A DNA stretch of 56,680 bases from Dipetalonema caudispina (GCA_013365325.1 JABVXV010000371.1:1-56680); one strand, 5' to 3'; counted from the stretch's first letter, positions 36,490-56,344 are shown. Numbers and translations: made by a program. Notes: generated by a model not told the origin, from the letters alone.

Positions 36490-37035
36490 TTAATTCTCAT
36501 ATTTGTCCATCGATGAAATTACTAGTTTCCATGTTGTTCATGATGAAAAAAAAACTACTTCTCACGTTACCATCAATGAAATTACTAATTTTCGCGTTGT
36601 CCATCGATGAAACTATTAATCTCCACGTTGTCCATCTATGGAAACTGTTGATTTCCACGTTGTTCATAAATGAAACTATTAATCTCCACGTTTCCCATCT
36701 GTGGAATGTTAATTTTCACGTTGTCCATCTATGGAACTGTTAATTTTCACGTTGTCCATCTATGGGAACTGTTGATTTTCACGCTGTTCATAAATGAAAC
36801 TATTAATCTCCACGTTTCCCATCTGTGGAACTGTTAATTTTCACGTTGTCCATTTATGGAACTGTTAATTTTCACGTTGTCCATCTATGGAAACTGTTAA
36901 TTTTCACGTTGTCCATCTATGGAAACTGTTAATTTTCACGTTGTCCATCTATGGAAACTGTTAATTTCCACGTTGTCCATCGGTAAAACTATTAATTTTC
37001 ACGTTGTCTATCGATTTTCACGTGGTCCATCAATG
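36490..37035. repeat. Minisatellite, about 18 copies of a 31-32 bp unit
   Basis: Unit consensus is ACGTTGTCCATCTATGGAAA followed by CTGTTAATTTTC. Copies at the edges are degenerate; copies from about 36874 to 36968 are nearly identical. Variant types A-B-C-D at 36625-36748 recur in the same order at 36749-36873, so a block of four has duplicated. It is open for long stretches, but the product is only repeat peptide (HVVHLWKLLI-like), so I do not call it coding. Confidence 0.92.
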
Positions 37036-38972
37036 CAAGTTGGTAATAATCGTTATTTTGAACAGGAATTGCAGTATGATTTGATTAATTTCCATCCCCT
37101 ATCTCTATGATTATTATAGTCCTTCTCTTATTCTCTTTTTCTCTCTCCCTCCTCTATTTTCATTACTCTTCCGTATAATTCTCAAATTTAATACTGAAAT
37201 GATTAGCAAATTGGACATAAATCTTTCATTAAGTTAGAATTTATTTTTCCTTGTGATAATTCTGATTATCAAAATGTCATCATTGCTTCCCCCTCTCTTT
37301 ATTCTTCTTTTATTTTTATGCCTGTAATTGTTCATTTGTATATATGCTTGTCATTTCTTCTTCTTTTATACCCTTTTGATATATTATCTTTCCCTCTCTG
37401 ATTCTTCACTTAATACATTGTGCAATATTGTTACCAGGGTTATCAGTTCTTTTCATTTAAGGAAATTTAATGCATTACGCTACATTGCTTAATGCAGTGC
37501 ACTATATCATTATAGATTATCATTCCTTATCAGTTCAGGAAATTTAGTATACTATACACAATGTTGTCTCTGTTTACCAACCCGTATTATTTAAGGAAAT
37601 TAGTGAGAATAATGTCGAAGTGAATTTTCACATTCATTAATACTTATGTTTTTTTGTTTTTGTGTATTTTGTTAAAATTGAAATGAAAAGTTAAGGATTT
37701 ACTTATAGGAAAATAAAGGATATGATTGGATGAATTGGAAATGGTTGCGAGATGTCATTTACTAATTGCAAAGAAAATGAGAATACTGAAATATTTCACC
37801 TAGTAAAAACAGGTTAGCATTTAATTCATACTTATAGATTATTTATATAACTTCCTAAGACAATCCATCTTTCTATCAGTATTTTGTTTATTGCATGCTC
37901 CTCTCCTTTAACTGATAATAGATTAAGCTGTTTATATCTTATAGTGATATCAGTTCATGAAAAAAAAATCATATCGTGGTGAATAATTTAACACATATAT
38001 TCTTTGCTTTTGCTTTTACTTCCCATTGTTTGCATTATTTCGTATTTTTTTATGCTTGCACTATGCATACGTATCATTTTTTTTTTTTTTTTTTTTTTTT
38101 TATGTAATTTAAAGTTTGCATTTTTGTAGCCGCTTCTTAACAGAGTTATCGGTACCTTTTGTTTCTGTTTCACTTTCTTATTTTTGGTTCATATAATCAA
38201 TTATCTCCTTATTAGGTACCAACTTTGTGTGTGATAATTTCTCCGTCGACATAAATAAACCATCTCAGAGGAAAAAGCCAATAAGATATTGCAGCGTGTT
38301 AGCTATTTAAAGCTAGATAGCCCGTGCTATCGAGATTAGATGAATTTGTTTGATGGATAGCATCATGAAGCTATTTCATTGAGGATCTATATATTATACC
38401 TATTGTGTAATATACAAGTTATGCGAAAATAGATGGCAACCTTTGTAGTTAATTTTTAGCTCAGTTTTTAAGCCATTTTATTCCTTCCAGTTCTCCTTCA
38501 TATAAATCATCTTTATTTTCTTACCCACAGCTCATTTCAAGTCTCATCAAACTTCTTTTTTTTTTTCATCTTTATATTGCATGTTTTGTAGCTCTGCATG
38601 AAGATTTTAGAAATTTCATTGTCGTGATCCAGGCAAAATGAAATTATCACTCCGAAATTTCATTGAAACAGTCCAAAGAAATAAATTTCTCTGCATTTTT
38701 TTTTTTTGTGATTATATGTAAAGCTACCAAAAATGCGCCATTGATTGGCGAAAACAATAATTATCGCATACATTTAGTAAAAATAATTTGTATTATTAGT
38801 TTTCCTTTTTCCACAGTGTACATCATTTCGATCCTTTTTTCTCATTTCCAACCATTTGTTTCTCTGTTAACTCATTCAAACAGTTGTTTCCACTTAATCA
38901 TTCAGTGAACCGTTTCACTGTTGATTTAGTATTCGTTCCGAACTAAATCATTAATATTGTTAAGATTGGAGG
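37036..38972. other. Gene-free spacer
   Basis: No exon with convincing splice sites. It contains a poly-T run (about 38078-38101) and pyrimidine-rich stretches near 37120-37400. Confidence 0.5.
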
Positions 38973-40627
38973 ATGGCGTCTAAGAAGTTATTGGTAAAGG
39001 CTACTCCAACTACTTACCATTTAGCTGACAGTTGAAATTAAGTATACTCGGATTTAATACACAAATTTTTAAAGTGATTTTCAGTATCTTATTGTTCTTT
39101 AATCTTTCGTACTGTCTGCTCTTCAAATACCTCAAATCCCATCACATTCGTTCCTTGTTTTTCTATTATCAAGATATAAAAGTTCTCTTCCAGTCACTGG
39201 AAGTTGTGCTGTGAAGAATATGTATGATATTTCACAAGTAGAATTATCATCAGAGGTTAGTATAGTTTTTCGTTGTTAACTTCCAAAAATTTTCATTTTG
39301 ATGAAAGAATGGTTTAGTGTTCTTCTTTGAGAAATTTTGAAACCACTGGATGGGATAAACGGTTGTTTCTTTGTTTTTTTTTTTTTTTTTAAAGCAAGTT
39401 TAATTTTTTCTGGAGGAGGAAGAAGTCCAGCTAGAAAATCCAAAAAATTTTAAATCTTTTCCAAAACATAAGGTTTGCTAAATGTTTAAATCTTAATTGC
39501 TTTTTGTTGCGAACTAGTCAATTTAAAATGTGAGGAATTTGATTTTTGGACTTGGAAGGAAAAAGATCATAGTGAAGAAGGATAATTGGGCAGTATTGAA
39601 CGTCGGAATGAAAATTGATTAGGTGCTAGCTATGCTCCAATTCTTTTTGTTGGTAGAATGAGGAATCATTGTCTCTCATTTCTCCCATGAGATTATTTGA
39701 GTGGGAAATTGGAAAGTCAAGTTTTTTCAGTTTATTCCGATAAAATTTGTTTCATTCTGTAATTATGAAGTTTGTTCAAAAATGTTACAGTTGTATTATT
39801 TTGTGTAAGTTAGTCTATTATTGTACTTGATAACGTCTCGAGTTTTCAATTTGTGGCTGCTGATCCTCAGTTTGGAGTTTTTTCAGCAGTCTTTTTGTCG
39901 AGTACTACGATCATCTCCGTATGAATGAAAAGATTTGCTAACCATTGTAGGTGCAACTTAATGAGCGTAGATTGGCTTTGTAGTTGTAAGATTTTAGAGC
40001 ACCTTCAATTTTAATTTTCTAGAGTAATGTAGCGAAGATTATTTTACTTCATCTTTTTTCCAAATGGCAAATTCAAATTCCAGTATGGGAGATGGATATA
40101 AAAGAATGTAAGAAGGCGACTGGTACAGACCACTTCCGGATTCGAGTAAGCTTTATTCATATTAGGATTATAATGTGTTAGCAGTAATATTGGTATTCCA
40201 CGTCGTACCCTCTGAATAAAGAGCTTTTTTTTTTCTCATTATTGATGAAATGTGGTGCTTTGCCAGTATGCCACATATCTATTTCTTCCTAATCTAAGAT
40301 TGATGGGCGCATGTTGCAGTAGTAAGTCCTAAAATTTCAAAATCCTTTTGCTTTATAAGCAATGGTCAATCTCTTCCTAATAGTACGAGAATTTTTGTAA
40401 TTTGATGTTTTTATAATTTGCCGTATTTCTTAATATTTCTTCAAATTACAACGGAGGTATTGAATGAAGCAAATTGAGTATGCTATTAAAACTAGTTGGT
40501 GTTTTGAACTTCAAAAGATGGTTTTCAAAATAAAACGAACAAAGAATTATCTTGTCTTACTTACTATTATCTCTTGTTTCTTGAATTTTTTTACACATAT
40601 GCAGGGACTGTTCTTGCAAGTTATTGA
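38973..40627 (+). CDS. Unresolved candidate for a small spliced gene
   Basis: Several short segments have good splice signals but no single model is compelling. They are: ATG 38973-38993 (MASKKLL, strong context, GTAAAG donor); 39194-39255 or 39217-39255 (NMYDISQVELSSE, GTTAGT donor); 39887-39918 (QSFCRVLRSS, GTATGA donor); 40084-40107 (GTAAGA donor) or 40084-40145 (WEMDIKECKKATGTDHFRIR, GTAAGC donor); 40267-40321 (YATYLFLPNLRLMGACCS, GTAAGT donor); and 40605-40627 (TVLASY, stop). The last three join in phase. The first set joins in phase only through the short form of the 40084 exon. This could be one small gene with alternative splicing, a non-coding RNA, or chance. No family recognised. 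Confidence 0.22.
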
Positions 40628-43011
40628 TTGTTGAAGGGGGAATCTAATTACATCTCATGATAATTAAGGATATAGCACTTAATTGAAGCAAAAAAAAATA
40701 TACCAGCTCTTCATTTTCAGTCGATCATCACTTGATGAAGAATTCATAATGCAAATGATTATTTTGAAATATGGAATCATTTTTTTTTAGATTCATGCAT
40801 CAAAAATTTGTTTTTTGGACATTAGATGCCTGTAGCTGAATCGTACGATATCAGCAGATTGGCATGCAAAAAATTGCTTTTTTGCTATTCACAAAGCAAA
40901 AAAAAAAGAAATGTGCAAAATTTATTTCCTAAAATGCTGATTGTTATGCTTGGGAAACATATTATGAAAAAATGAAATAAAATATTAACAGTACGACAGC
41001 TGTTGCGTTCAAAGGAATTCTTTTTTTTTTTCCTTTTGAAGAATGAGGCCATCTGGTATAATTATTGTGGAAAAGATTTCGATGGAATTACATAGGTGAA
41101 GGGCGAAGCATGAATGAGAGATTGGAGAGGTGAAGAAGATGTTGGAGAGGTGGAAGGAAGAAGGGAATGAAATGAGAAAGGGAACTGACCAATTCCGGTT
41201 GATTGACCAAATAAACAGCCTCTGTACATCTCTATTACCATCAGAAAACTCAAGGTAATATTCATTTTTATTTTTGCTTAAGATAATGTCAGCTTTGGAT
41301 TGGAAAATGGGAAAAGAAAGAGAGGTAGTGGATTAGGGATTTTTGATTTTATCTTTATTTTAATTTGGTAGCATTGTTTACATACTATGTTTCATTTTAT
41401 TGATGGGTTGCAGGTGTTATGTAAATCTTTTGGTTGTAAACTACATTAAATGATAAGAGTAAAAATAAGCGAGTAAAAAGAGATGTGTTATATATGCGTT
41501 AGCAGAGTGTAGGATTAATTATCGATAGTTTGATTAATTACTGATAGTTTGAATCATTGTTAGCCGAAAACATTAGATTAACATTTTTTGCACGTGTATT
41601 TTACCAGATATTTCCCATTGAGATAATCTGATCTATCGTTCATTTTTTGACTAGTTATTGTAGTGAACATCTTAAAAGTGGCTTAAAATAATATTCAGCT
41701 GATCAATCATATGACATTGAGCGATTTGATTCAGTTGATGTTTGTCGTAGTGTCTGTCATTATCTTTTCTCTTCGATCGGTTCTTCTAGGACATATGTTT
41801 CGTTTTGCTGCTCTGTTATTCAATCATTGATAACATTTTTAATTTAAAATATCCAATAAATAAGTAGAATGGCTTTTCGTTTCGATTCTACGAGGAACTG
41901 GTTTAGAGCAACAAAATAAAGCAAGGAAAGTAGGGGACAGTTTTCAACCCTTTGTTAAAAGAGAAAATTTCCTTTTCTTCAACTTATTCATGTTTTCTAA
42001 TGTTTTTGAATTTATTTTATTTTCAAACGGTCAGAAATCATAATTTCAGATGCAAAAATATTAAAGGGAAGCAGAAAGACTATTTCTGTAGTGACTTGGT
42101 CCTACTTTTCCCACCTACATTCCATTTTTCCTATTTATTATTGTAATCTGTGTAACTAATATCTTGCACTTTAAAATTCAAATTGAATTGTCGGTATTGA
42201 TTTTTTGGAGACGACTATCATTTAAATAAATTATGGTTTGACTAGATTTTGTTCTTTAAGGTTTTATGTTATTTACGTTGTCTGACCAATAAAATGTTCC
42301 AAAATATTTTTTTTTGTTTTAAAATTTCCCATGGTAAGATCACCGTCCGATGTTTGCATTCTGGTTAAACCTAACACATGACAAGCATGTTTGAAACACA
42401 CTGAGACCTGCTTTTTGCTATTCCTCAGCCATTTTGTTTTTTTTTTTTTTTTTGTCACTTCATTAAAAACATAGATGTCTTAGCAGTGATGACATGAACA
42501 TAAAATGATGCAAAAAGTTCGTTGTTGACATGTTGCAGAGAAGGAGTACAGTATGGTTGTTGAAGAAAAGTAATAGCGAGGGGAGTGCAAGGAGTTTTGC
42601 AGGAAACTATTGTTTTCTTTTCTTTTTTTTTTAACGAATAAACAATAAATCGAATACCGAAACCGTTGCTTAAATTTAAACAAATAGATAACATCGGAAT
42701 TCTTCCAAAAAGTATACATGTAAAGTATTAAATAATCCTGAAATCAGTGATATGAAGAAAAAAACGGAGGAAATATGGGAAGGTAAAGGTTGAAAAATTC
42801 GGGAAACAAAGTAGATTTTTGGGTCTATTGTAGAGTGCGATACTTCAAGAGTTAACATGATACGAGTGGAGGCATACCTTAGCGTGATGGAGATGACCTA
42901 TCTGGTTTATAATTTTTCATATTTTCTTTTATCTAAATGAAAAAACATAAATTGATTTCATTTTAGAGTGTCACACAATTTGCAATAACCCGATATTTGT
43001 ATGCTGTGATA
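40628..43011. other. Spacer and 5' flank of the ABCD4-like gene
   Basis: No confident gene. A 36-nt segment 41218-41253 (AACAG acceptor, AAG/GTAAT donor, open in frame) could be a 5' exon of the transporter, but it has no upstream ATG. An acceptor TTTTAG at 42961-42966 precedes the first transporter exon by 45 nt and may be its spliced-leader site. Confidence 0.4.
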
Positions 43012-49224
<6,213 letters not shown>

Positions 49225-51715
49225 AATTCTTTCACCCATTTGCTGTTCCATACGATCGTTCTGTAACAAAGCATCCGTCTTGCTATGAAAATTTCATTTT
49301 TTTCAGTGCTGCTCCTAACAAAACGATGTATTTCACTTTTATCACTGTCTGAATCATCACCTGTAGTCCGTTGATCATCGTGATAAGCGTTCGAAATCTA
49401 GCTTTTATCGATTTTCTTGATATAAGAGCGACAGGATTAAGAATAAAATATGCAGATTCATAAAAATAGTTGGAAAGTCTATAAAAGGGAGAAGGGCAGT
49501 TTTTAAATTTGAAAAATTTCTTAACATATTCATTGTAATGCTAATTTCGGTGATCATTTTGGCTGATTTATTGTGGATAATCCCTTGCTCTTTGGTGCTT
49601 CATCATGGATTGTTCCACTTTTATTAATTTCATTTTTTTTAGATCTGCAGCTTTCTTGTTCGTTTTTTCTTTTGTAGTCATCGGTTTAAATTTGTTTTTT
49701 TTTTTTTTTTCATTGTTAGCTATTTTGTACAGTTATGTTTAATCTTATGAGTTGTAATAACAACAGCACCATTGATTTTTTCCCTGTTCTTATTAGGGAT
49801 ATAGTACTTGCTTTTACATTTTTTTCTATTTTCCCACCATAGTAGTTAATGCTCATTACATCATAGGTCAGTCATGTTGAAATGTTAATGTGAATGGGGA
49901 TGAGAGATTACCAGGTGGATAAAAATTGCTTCTGAATTTTATTTCTTTGGTTTCAATTTGTCTCGCGAAATTTCCCGGAAATTTTTGCACTATTACTAAC
50001 TTTCAATTTTTTGACTTATGTTACTTTAATGACTTTTGCTACAATTTTATTTGCCCACAATTTGGTTTTGTTCGCTGTCTGCTGTTTTTGCATTGTTAAT
50101 TGTTAAAAGTAAACGACGGCTTGAATAACCGGCAAAATACCAAAGATTTATTAGCTTTTAAAAGTTTTTATAAAATTTTAATTAATATTTTTGCCCAAGC
50201 TAAGATATGTACTTCTTCATTTAAGTAGAAAAATTCATTTAATTCTCTCATCCAATAACCCATTCAATATTTTTAAAATTTCTTTCATCTAGCTTCCTTC
50301 TATCTCAGCTTCCACTAAATATCTCCCATCCTTCCCTTGAAAGTGTCATCTCACGCAGTCATATTAGAGTTTAGGCCGATCTCCTCGTACAAACATATGT
50401 ATTTATCTGTTTACGAACGTATCCTTTTTTCCGGTATGTTGTAAATTTTTTATTCAGTTTTGCATAAATTGTCCGTTTCAATTATCCTTGTATATGTACG
50501 TGTACATCATATAACTTAACAACTTCGTACATTTGTTAATTACTCATTGGCTTCGTTCAAATGCAATTTTCAGTGCTATAAACTATGAAATATTGCTATT
50601 ATTGCAAAGATATAAAAAAATAATGCATTGCTCTAAAGCTGTTAGCAAATCGTACAATATTCTCGTTGATGCTATAATATTCATGTTTAATTTCCGTAGC
50701 ATTTAACTTAGTTCAAAATAGATGAATTTTTCCTAAATTTTTTAAGGAATAACTGGAAGAAGGATTAAATTGGCTTATCTGAATTGATTACAAGAAATTA
50801 CCAATTTCATTTCATATAGAAACTAATGGAAATGAATTAAGACTGCAACATTTGTTATGGGATATCTCATTCTCTTATCTCCTGAGCAGCAATATTCTTG
50901 TATCTACTGAGAATGTTGTGCAATTAATAAAATTTAATTCAATGATTAAATTATATTTCTTCTTTATCACCTATTTCCTTCCCTCATCTTATCCTTTATC
51001 TTTCACTAAAGAAAGATAAGTATCGGTAAGTATTGCAAAAAAAAAAAAAAAAAAAGTACATTGAAATTTTGATAAAGAAACACTCATTGAATAACTTAAG
51101 TTTTTAAATGTATAAAATGAAATCGATTTGTGATAAATTTATCCAATTCATTTGGTTAAATTCTCACTTTATCGTTCCTTTTTTTTTTTTTTTTTTTTTT
51201 TTTGTTATTGTTATTAACATTGTATGACATCGAGTATTCAACTTTGTTGAAAAAAAAAAAAAAAAAAAAAAAAAGATAAAAAATGATAACCGAATTAAAT
51301 AAGGATTTGATAATTCTCAGGTTAATTTTTTGCAATGAATTTTTGGAAAAATGCTTTTGATTGATTTCATTTCAAATAATAATTAATAACAATAATAATA
51401 AAGTATAGTAATATTTATCTTGGTGTATTTCTTTTGTGTATGCACAAATATTATCTTTATCTTTATCAGTTGTAATCACTAATGATTTTATGGTCTAGAA
51501 TTAAGAATGATAAATGAATAGGAAATTTGATTAGATTTGGATTTTAATTACATTCTAATGAATTGTTGCTTCCGCAGGAATTTTAAGGGAATCATATCTA
51601 AATAGCCAAACATATTTATTTAGGAAGTAATTAAAGAGAAGAATTTAAGTTTTTTTTTTGAGTAATTTGTGTTTTCTCTTTTTTTTTTTGTTTTGTTTTT
51701 GTAGTATTTTAATTT

Positions 51716-51749
<34 letters not shown>

Positions 51750-52041
51750 ATTTCTACCAATTTTCAAATTTTGAACTCATTTAGTGCTGCAATTGATGAA
51801 TACCTCGTATGAGTCATCGTGATCATATGCGATTATCAAATGTGTCATTGCCGTTGTCATTCTCTAAAAGTTCGTTTTCTTTTCCTTGGTCATTCATTTG
51901 TTAAGTAATTTGAACATAATTACTCAATTTTGGTACTCAAAATAGTTAGCTTTTAGCATTAACATATGAAATTTCATTGAAAACTTCTTAAATAAGCCAT
52001 TTCTTGTTTGTATTATAATAATATATATGCAATTTTTTAGA
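49225..52041. other. Gene-free spacer
   Basis: Contains the ABCD4 3' UTR and the F-box gene's 5' flank. Poly-T (49697-49710, 51180-51203, 51718-51748) and poly-A (51037-51054, 51251-51274) tracts are prominent. No exon-like segment seen. Confidence 0.55.
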
Positions 52042-55000
52042 ATGGATGCAATAACGGAATCACCTGGGCAATATTGGCCAGTATCACGCAAATATGATAC
52101 AGTAGATAGAAGATATAAGTTTTTTAAGGCGTAAGTTTTCTTGCAACTACTGAAAATGGTGGGACAGAATTCAAGATGCGGAAGGTTTCATCTCAGAGGT
52201 TTTCATTTGAAGTAATATTTATCCATTAGATTACATTATAAACTTTGCAAAATATTTTTCTAATTAATTTTAGGATTTATGCTCATCGGTTGCAAACATA
52301 CTATCCGTTAATACAACTTAGTCATGCTTCTTACTCATCTTCTGGATACAACGACATTAAGCAGAAGTCCCAAGTGATTAAATTTTTATTTTTATACAAC
52401 AAATCAGACTTGCGTTCAACCATTTCTTTATTCCTCAACAAAAGAATATACAGAAAATTTTTAGATTTCAATCGGAAGTGAAATGAATGTTGACGAATTT
52501 ACGACCGATTCAAATGTAAGAAGGTATTTTGTATCATACGGTGTTAGGAATAATTCAGTGGTGGGAGCTATTGTAAATAAACCCAATGAAAATCCTTTCA
52601 ACCTTAATTCATTAGGTCATTAAGGAAACACATGCTACAATAAACGAGTTGTCGGATGATATATTGTTGATAATATTTGCTTATTGTCATCCGATTGATT
52701 TGGTCCATTGTTTCTCTTTGGTTTGTCGTCGTTGGAATTATTTGGCGAAATGTCCCGTTTTGTTCACCGAAGTTCGGGTATTGGTTAACGACAATACGTT
52801 GATGTTTGGCAGTGTGAAAACATTCTTCCAGAGGGTAAGCTTTGTGTGAATAATTTTTACCTAATAATGATAATCAGTAAGAAAAATTCTCGTGGTTAAT
52901 CATCAGTTATGATTAATGGAAGCTATGAAGTTGATTTGTCGTCTTGTTTTGAAGGAAAACAGCTTTTCTTCCTTTTGTTTACTTTTGCTGATTGATGGAA
53001 CATAAATATCCGTCCGACTCTTTTTGTATATTTTCAGACTTCGCAGCATCTTCGGAAACTGTGCATTGATTGTTCGGTGCTCTTACCATCTGCCCAAGTT
53101 AACGCATTATTCGACATATGTTTTCCTAACGTCGTCCATCTCGATATTGGTTCTTTTAAGGGTACAAATTGAAATTACTAACTTGGCAGTTCAAGAGGGA
53201 ATAACATAATTCAAGAGATTTTAGTAGAAGTTGATTCCCTTTAAATTCAAACGTTTTTCTTCTAATTGACAATTTTTACAGAAATGAACACTACATTGTT
53301 GAAAAAATTATCAGATTGCTTCCCCAATGTTGAAACTTTACATATGGAAAAAGTGGAACGAGTATGATTTTTAATGTAAATTACATAAAGTATCTCACTG
53401 CCAAATCGAGTATATTACTCATTGGTTCTATTATTATCATTACTGTCGAACATTTCATTACTCGAATATGTTTTATTTTTTTTTTTTCAGATTACTTATA
53501 TGCTGCATGTTTTGAACATTTGATTTTTTAATGTTTAGCATTACAGTTTGGACATCATTTATCAAAAGCGACTTTAGTTTAGGATTTAATAGTAATGGTA
53601 CTTTGCGACTTGCATGTTGGTTTTTTTAGAGTTCAAGATATAATGATAATGCAGAGGAATGGAAAAGAACATTGGAAATGTTATTTGAAGATGAAAGCAT
53701 TTTTCCGAAAGTACGAAATTTCTTCGTTGGTGACGTAAGCGAGTACAGCCCAGAAGATGATCCGAAATTGCCGGCTTGTAAACGTCCGTTGAATTTACTG
53801 CATATTTACGGGCGGACATCTTCTATTGAGTAAGTCTGTTTTCTTTTGTAATCCCTTTTAGAACAAATTACCCGATAGCCGATTATGTTTGAAAGCAGCT
53901 TTATGGCACCATACTTTGGCACCTGTTGATTGAGAATCGTCCAGCTTCAAGTTCATCTCAATCAAATATTAAGACTGTTACACTTCGGTATTATTATGGA
54001 CATATTTACTTATATCTCTTCATTTCAGTTTCAGCAGTATTAGAACTTCTCCATGGCCATTGACTCTTACCGAACTTTATCTTGCATCTTATATTGAAAA
54101 CGAGCACCTTGAATATATTGGTTGTTTGCATAATTTGAAAGTTTTTTCATGGGGTCAAAGTCTTTACACCCTCGATGAAGAGTTCGCACATATAAAGGCA
54201 AGAAAATTTGCCATTAACATGCTTACAGTATGGGGGTAGTGCGACTAGACCGTTGTAAATGAATTGCGGGATAGATTTTTAGGTGTAATCAAATTTTGAA
54301 GGCTTTGTAACTTTTCGACTTATGTTGACTAAATGACTCGTATTTCCAAATTTACCAAGATTGGCGGGATAGATCGATAGGTTCAGTAGATAGTCTTTTC
54401 TACTCGTTCTGAATCTAATTTAACCTAACATTTCTTCTAGTCAGCAAATGTTTTAACATTTCTATTTATTTCATTATAAATATCTTAATACAGCTATTCT
54501 AATGTTTGCAATATTGCAGAATTTGTACAATTTGGAAGAGCTGCGGGTATGGTTTGGTGGCCAAGATTGTTATGTTTCAGCCGAAGGATTGATTGCCTTA
54601 TTCACTTTGCCAGAAAATGAACCCGAAAAGTCATTCCCATACAATCTGAAGCATTTAATGATGGCAGACTATTTAGAAGGCACTGTCGATCTTTTCAAAG
54701 CCATTGACCGGAAGTAAGCGAATTTTCTGTGAAGATTACATTTAAACAGAAGCACAATATTTCCTTCACCAATTTATATTAACAAATAGTTTGTATTATG
54801 AATATAATAAGGTGAGAAAAATGGTACTGGAATATAAGTCATTGCAGTTGTCCAAATTTGAAAACACTTGGTCTACCATTCAATAACTATTTAACATTCA
54901 ATGATGGAGTTATGCCTTATATTGTCAGTAATTTCAAGTAAGTAATTTCTTTTTTATCACTGGTTGATTGTAATGTTCTAATTGTTATTGTTGTTTTTAT

Positions 55001-55729
55001 TTTCTGTTTTTTCGAGAGTTCTTTTGACGTTCAATTCATATTTTAGTGCTTTCAATCTTCGTTCCAGGACGATACAAAATTTTCTGATCCATAAAGTTAG
55101 ATAATGATTCCGAACACCTTTGTTTCAGGCACTTAGTTTTTCTGGATCTTAGCAATTTCGGGGATTGCTATAAAGATGAAGTCTGGAATAGTCTAAGCGA
55201 CGACGATTTGCCGAATTTACGTTTCCTCAAACTTGATGGGAATGAGGTGTTCTTTATCGGAGAGAGACATGAGATTTACTGAGATTATTACTTAAAATTC
55301 GTTTGATGAAGGGCTTTCGGTTTTGCTGAAGAACTTTATATGCCTTCTGCTTGAAAATTGTTAACGATGGCAAAAAACTCAGCAGATGTCGGGAAGGAGT
55401 TATTTCCAGAAAAAAACCTTAAAGTTCAAACAAGTTTCAAAACTAAGTTTGCTCCTTTTCGAGTATTATGCAGTTGGTCGTGACCGATAAATAAATGATG
55501 CGGTATTTTTTAGGTTGATATTGAAAATTTGCAACGTTTGAACTTGAGACGACCTAAACTGTTAATTTCAACCAAATCGAATTATTTTATTAACTGGACC
55601 GAAACTGAGAATGGTTGCGTTTTCCACGATACTTTTCGCGGTGATATCAGAGCTATAATGAACGATTTGCATCAAATCAGTGGATTTCGTAATTTTGTAG
55701 TAAACCCCGGATCATCCATGTTAGTTTAG
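52042..55729 (+). CDS. F-box / leucine-rich-repeat protein
   Basis: Twelve exons join in phase to 549 residues: 52042-52130, 52274-52373, 52465-52515, 52616-52834, 53038-53161, 53282-53361, 53630-53829, 54029-54197, 54520-54713, 54848-54937, 55129-55246, 55514-55729. The ATG lies one base after an acceptor (AATTTTTTAG), suggesting spliced-leader addition. The F-box is residues about 89-130: INELSDDILLIIFAYCHPID, then SLVCRRWNYLAKCPVLF. The rest is an irregular LRR array: HLRKLCIDCS, FPNVVHLDIGSF, FPNVETLHM, NLYNLEELRVW, CPNLKTLGLP, LVFLDLSNFG, LPNLRFLKLDGNE, NLQRLNLRRPKLL. Such proteins are substrate receptors of SCF (Skp1-Cul1) ubiquitin ligases. The substrate cannot be read from sequence, and nematodes carry many divergent members. 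Exon 8 probably ends at an AAG/GCAAGA donor (GC-AG intron); a GT donor 33 nt downstream would also keep frame. Exon 4 has alternative acceptors nine nt apart, both in frame. Exon 3 (51 nt, phase 0-0) could be skipped without a frameshift. Confidence 0.9.
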
Positions 55730-56344
55730 TTGGTAATGAAGCGGCGGAAAATCCGGTTTTTGACAGTTTATTTCCCACTTTGCATTTTCTGGTTTGTGTA
55801 ATTCCAGTTTTTCAGTTTTTCGTTAGTCTCATCTTTATCAGCTTGCTGTCGACATGTATTATATTTCAGTTTCGACAACATTGATCTTAACACTTTGACA
55901 CGTTCATCATCACTTGATTTTTACAGTCAGCGAACAAAATGGCATTTCATCAGTGACCACTCTGTATAATCCGAATTAAATGATATAAAAGTTGACGTTT
56001 AAATAAACGTGCATCGGATTAGCTGTTTTGAAATAACTTTTTCTCATTTTTATCTTCAAGTTGGCATGCGATCATTCCTGTCCTCTGATATGATGAAACG
56101 GAATCGTTAGTTGCATTCTGCATTCAGTTGCGCACTTTTCTGATGCTTTATATCACGCTTAGATCTTGCCACAATTGGGTATTTACGTCTTGTTTATATT
56201 CATTTATTTTTTCAGAATATTATGATTTGTTGTGAAGCATTCATAATCAATAAATTATGATATGATAATGTTGAAAAGTAAAGTTTCTTTTTTGTCTCAA
56301 ATTTTCCCTTAATTTAGTATATTTTCGATGTTCAAATTTTGCAG
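55730..56344. other. 3' UTR and downstream spacer of the F-box gene
   Basis: AATAAA signals at 56002-56007 and 56249-56254 are plausible poly(A) signals on the plus strand. No exon visible. Confidence 0.5.

Noticed and set aside
36513..37110. Open frame with HVVHLW-like peptide repeats
   Set aside because: It reflects a roughly 31-bp minisatellite; unit length varies between 30 and 32, so the frame is not maintained across the array, as selection on a protein would require.
41062..42858. Several 60-80 codon open frames on the minus strand upstream of the ABCD4-like gene
   Set aside because: They overlap one another in different frames, lack flanking splice consensus and show no recognisable motif.
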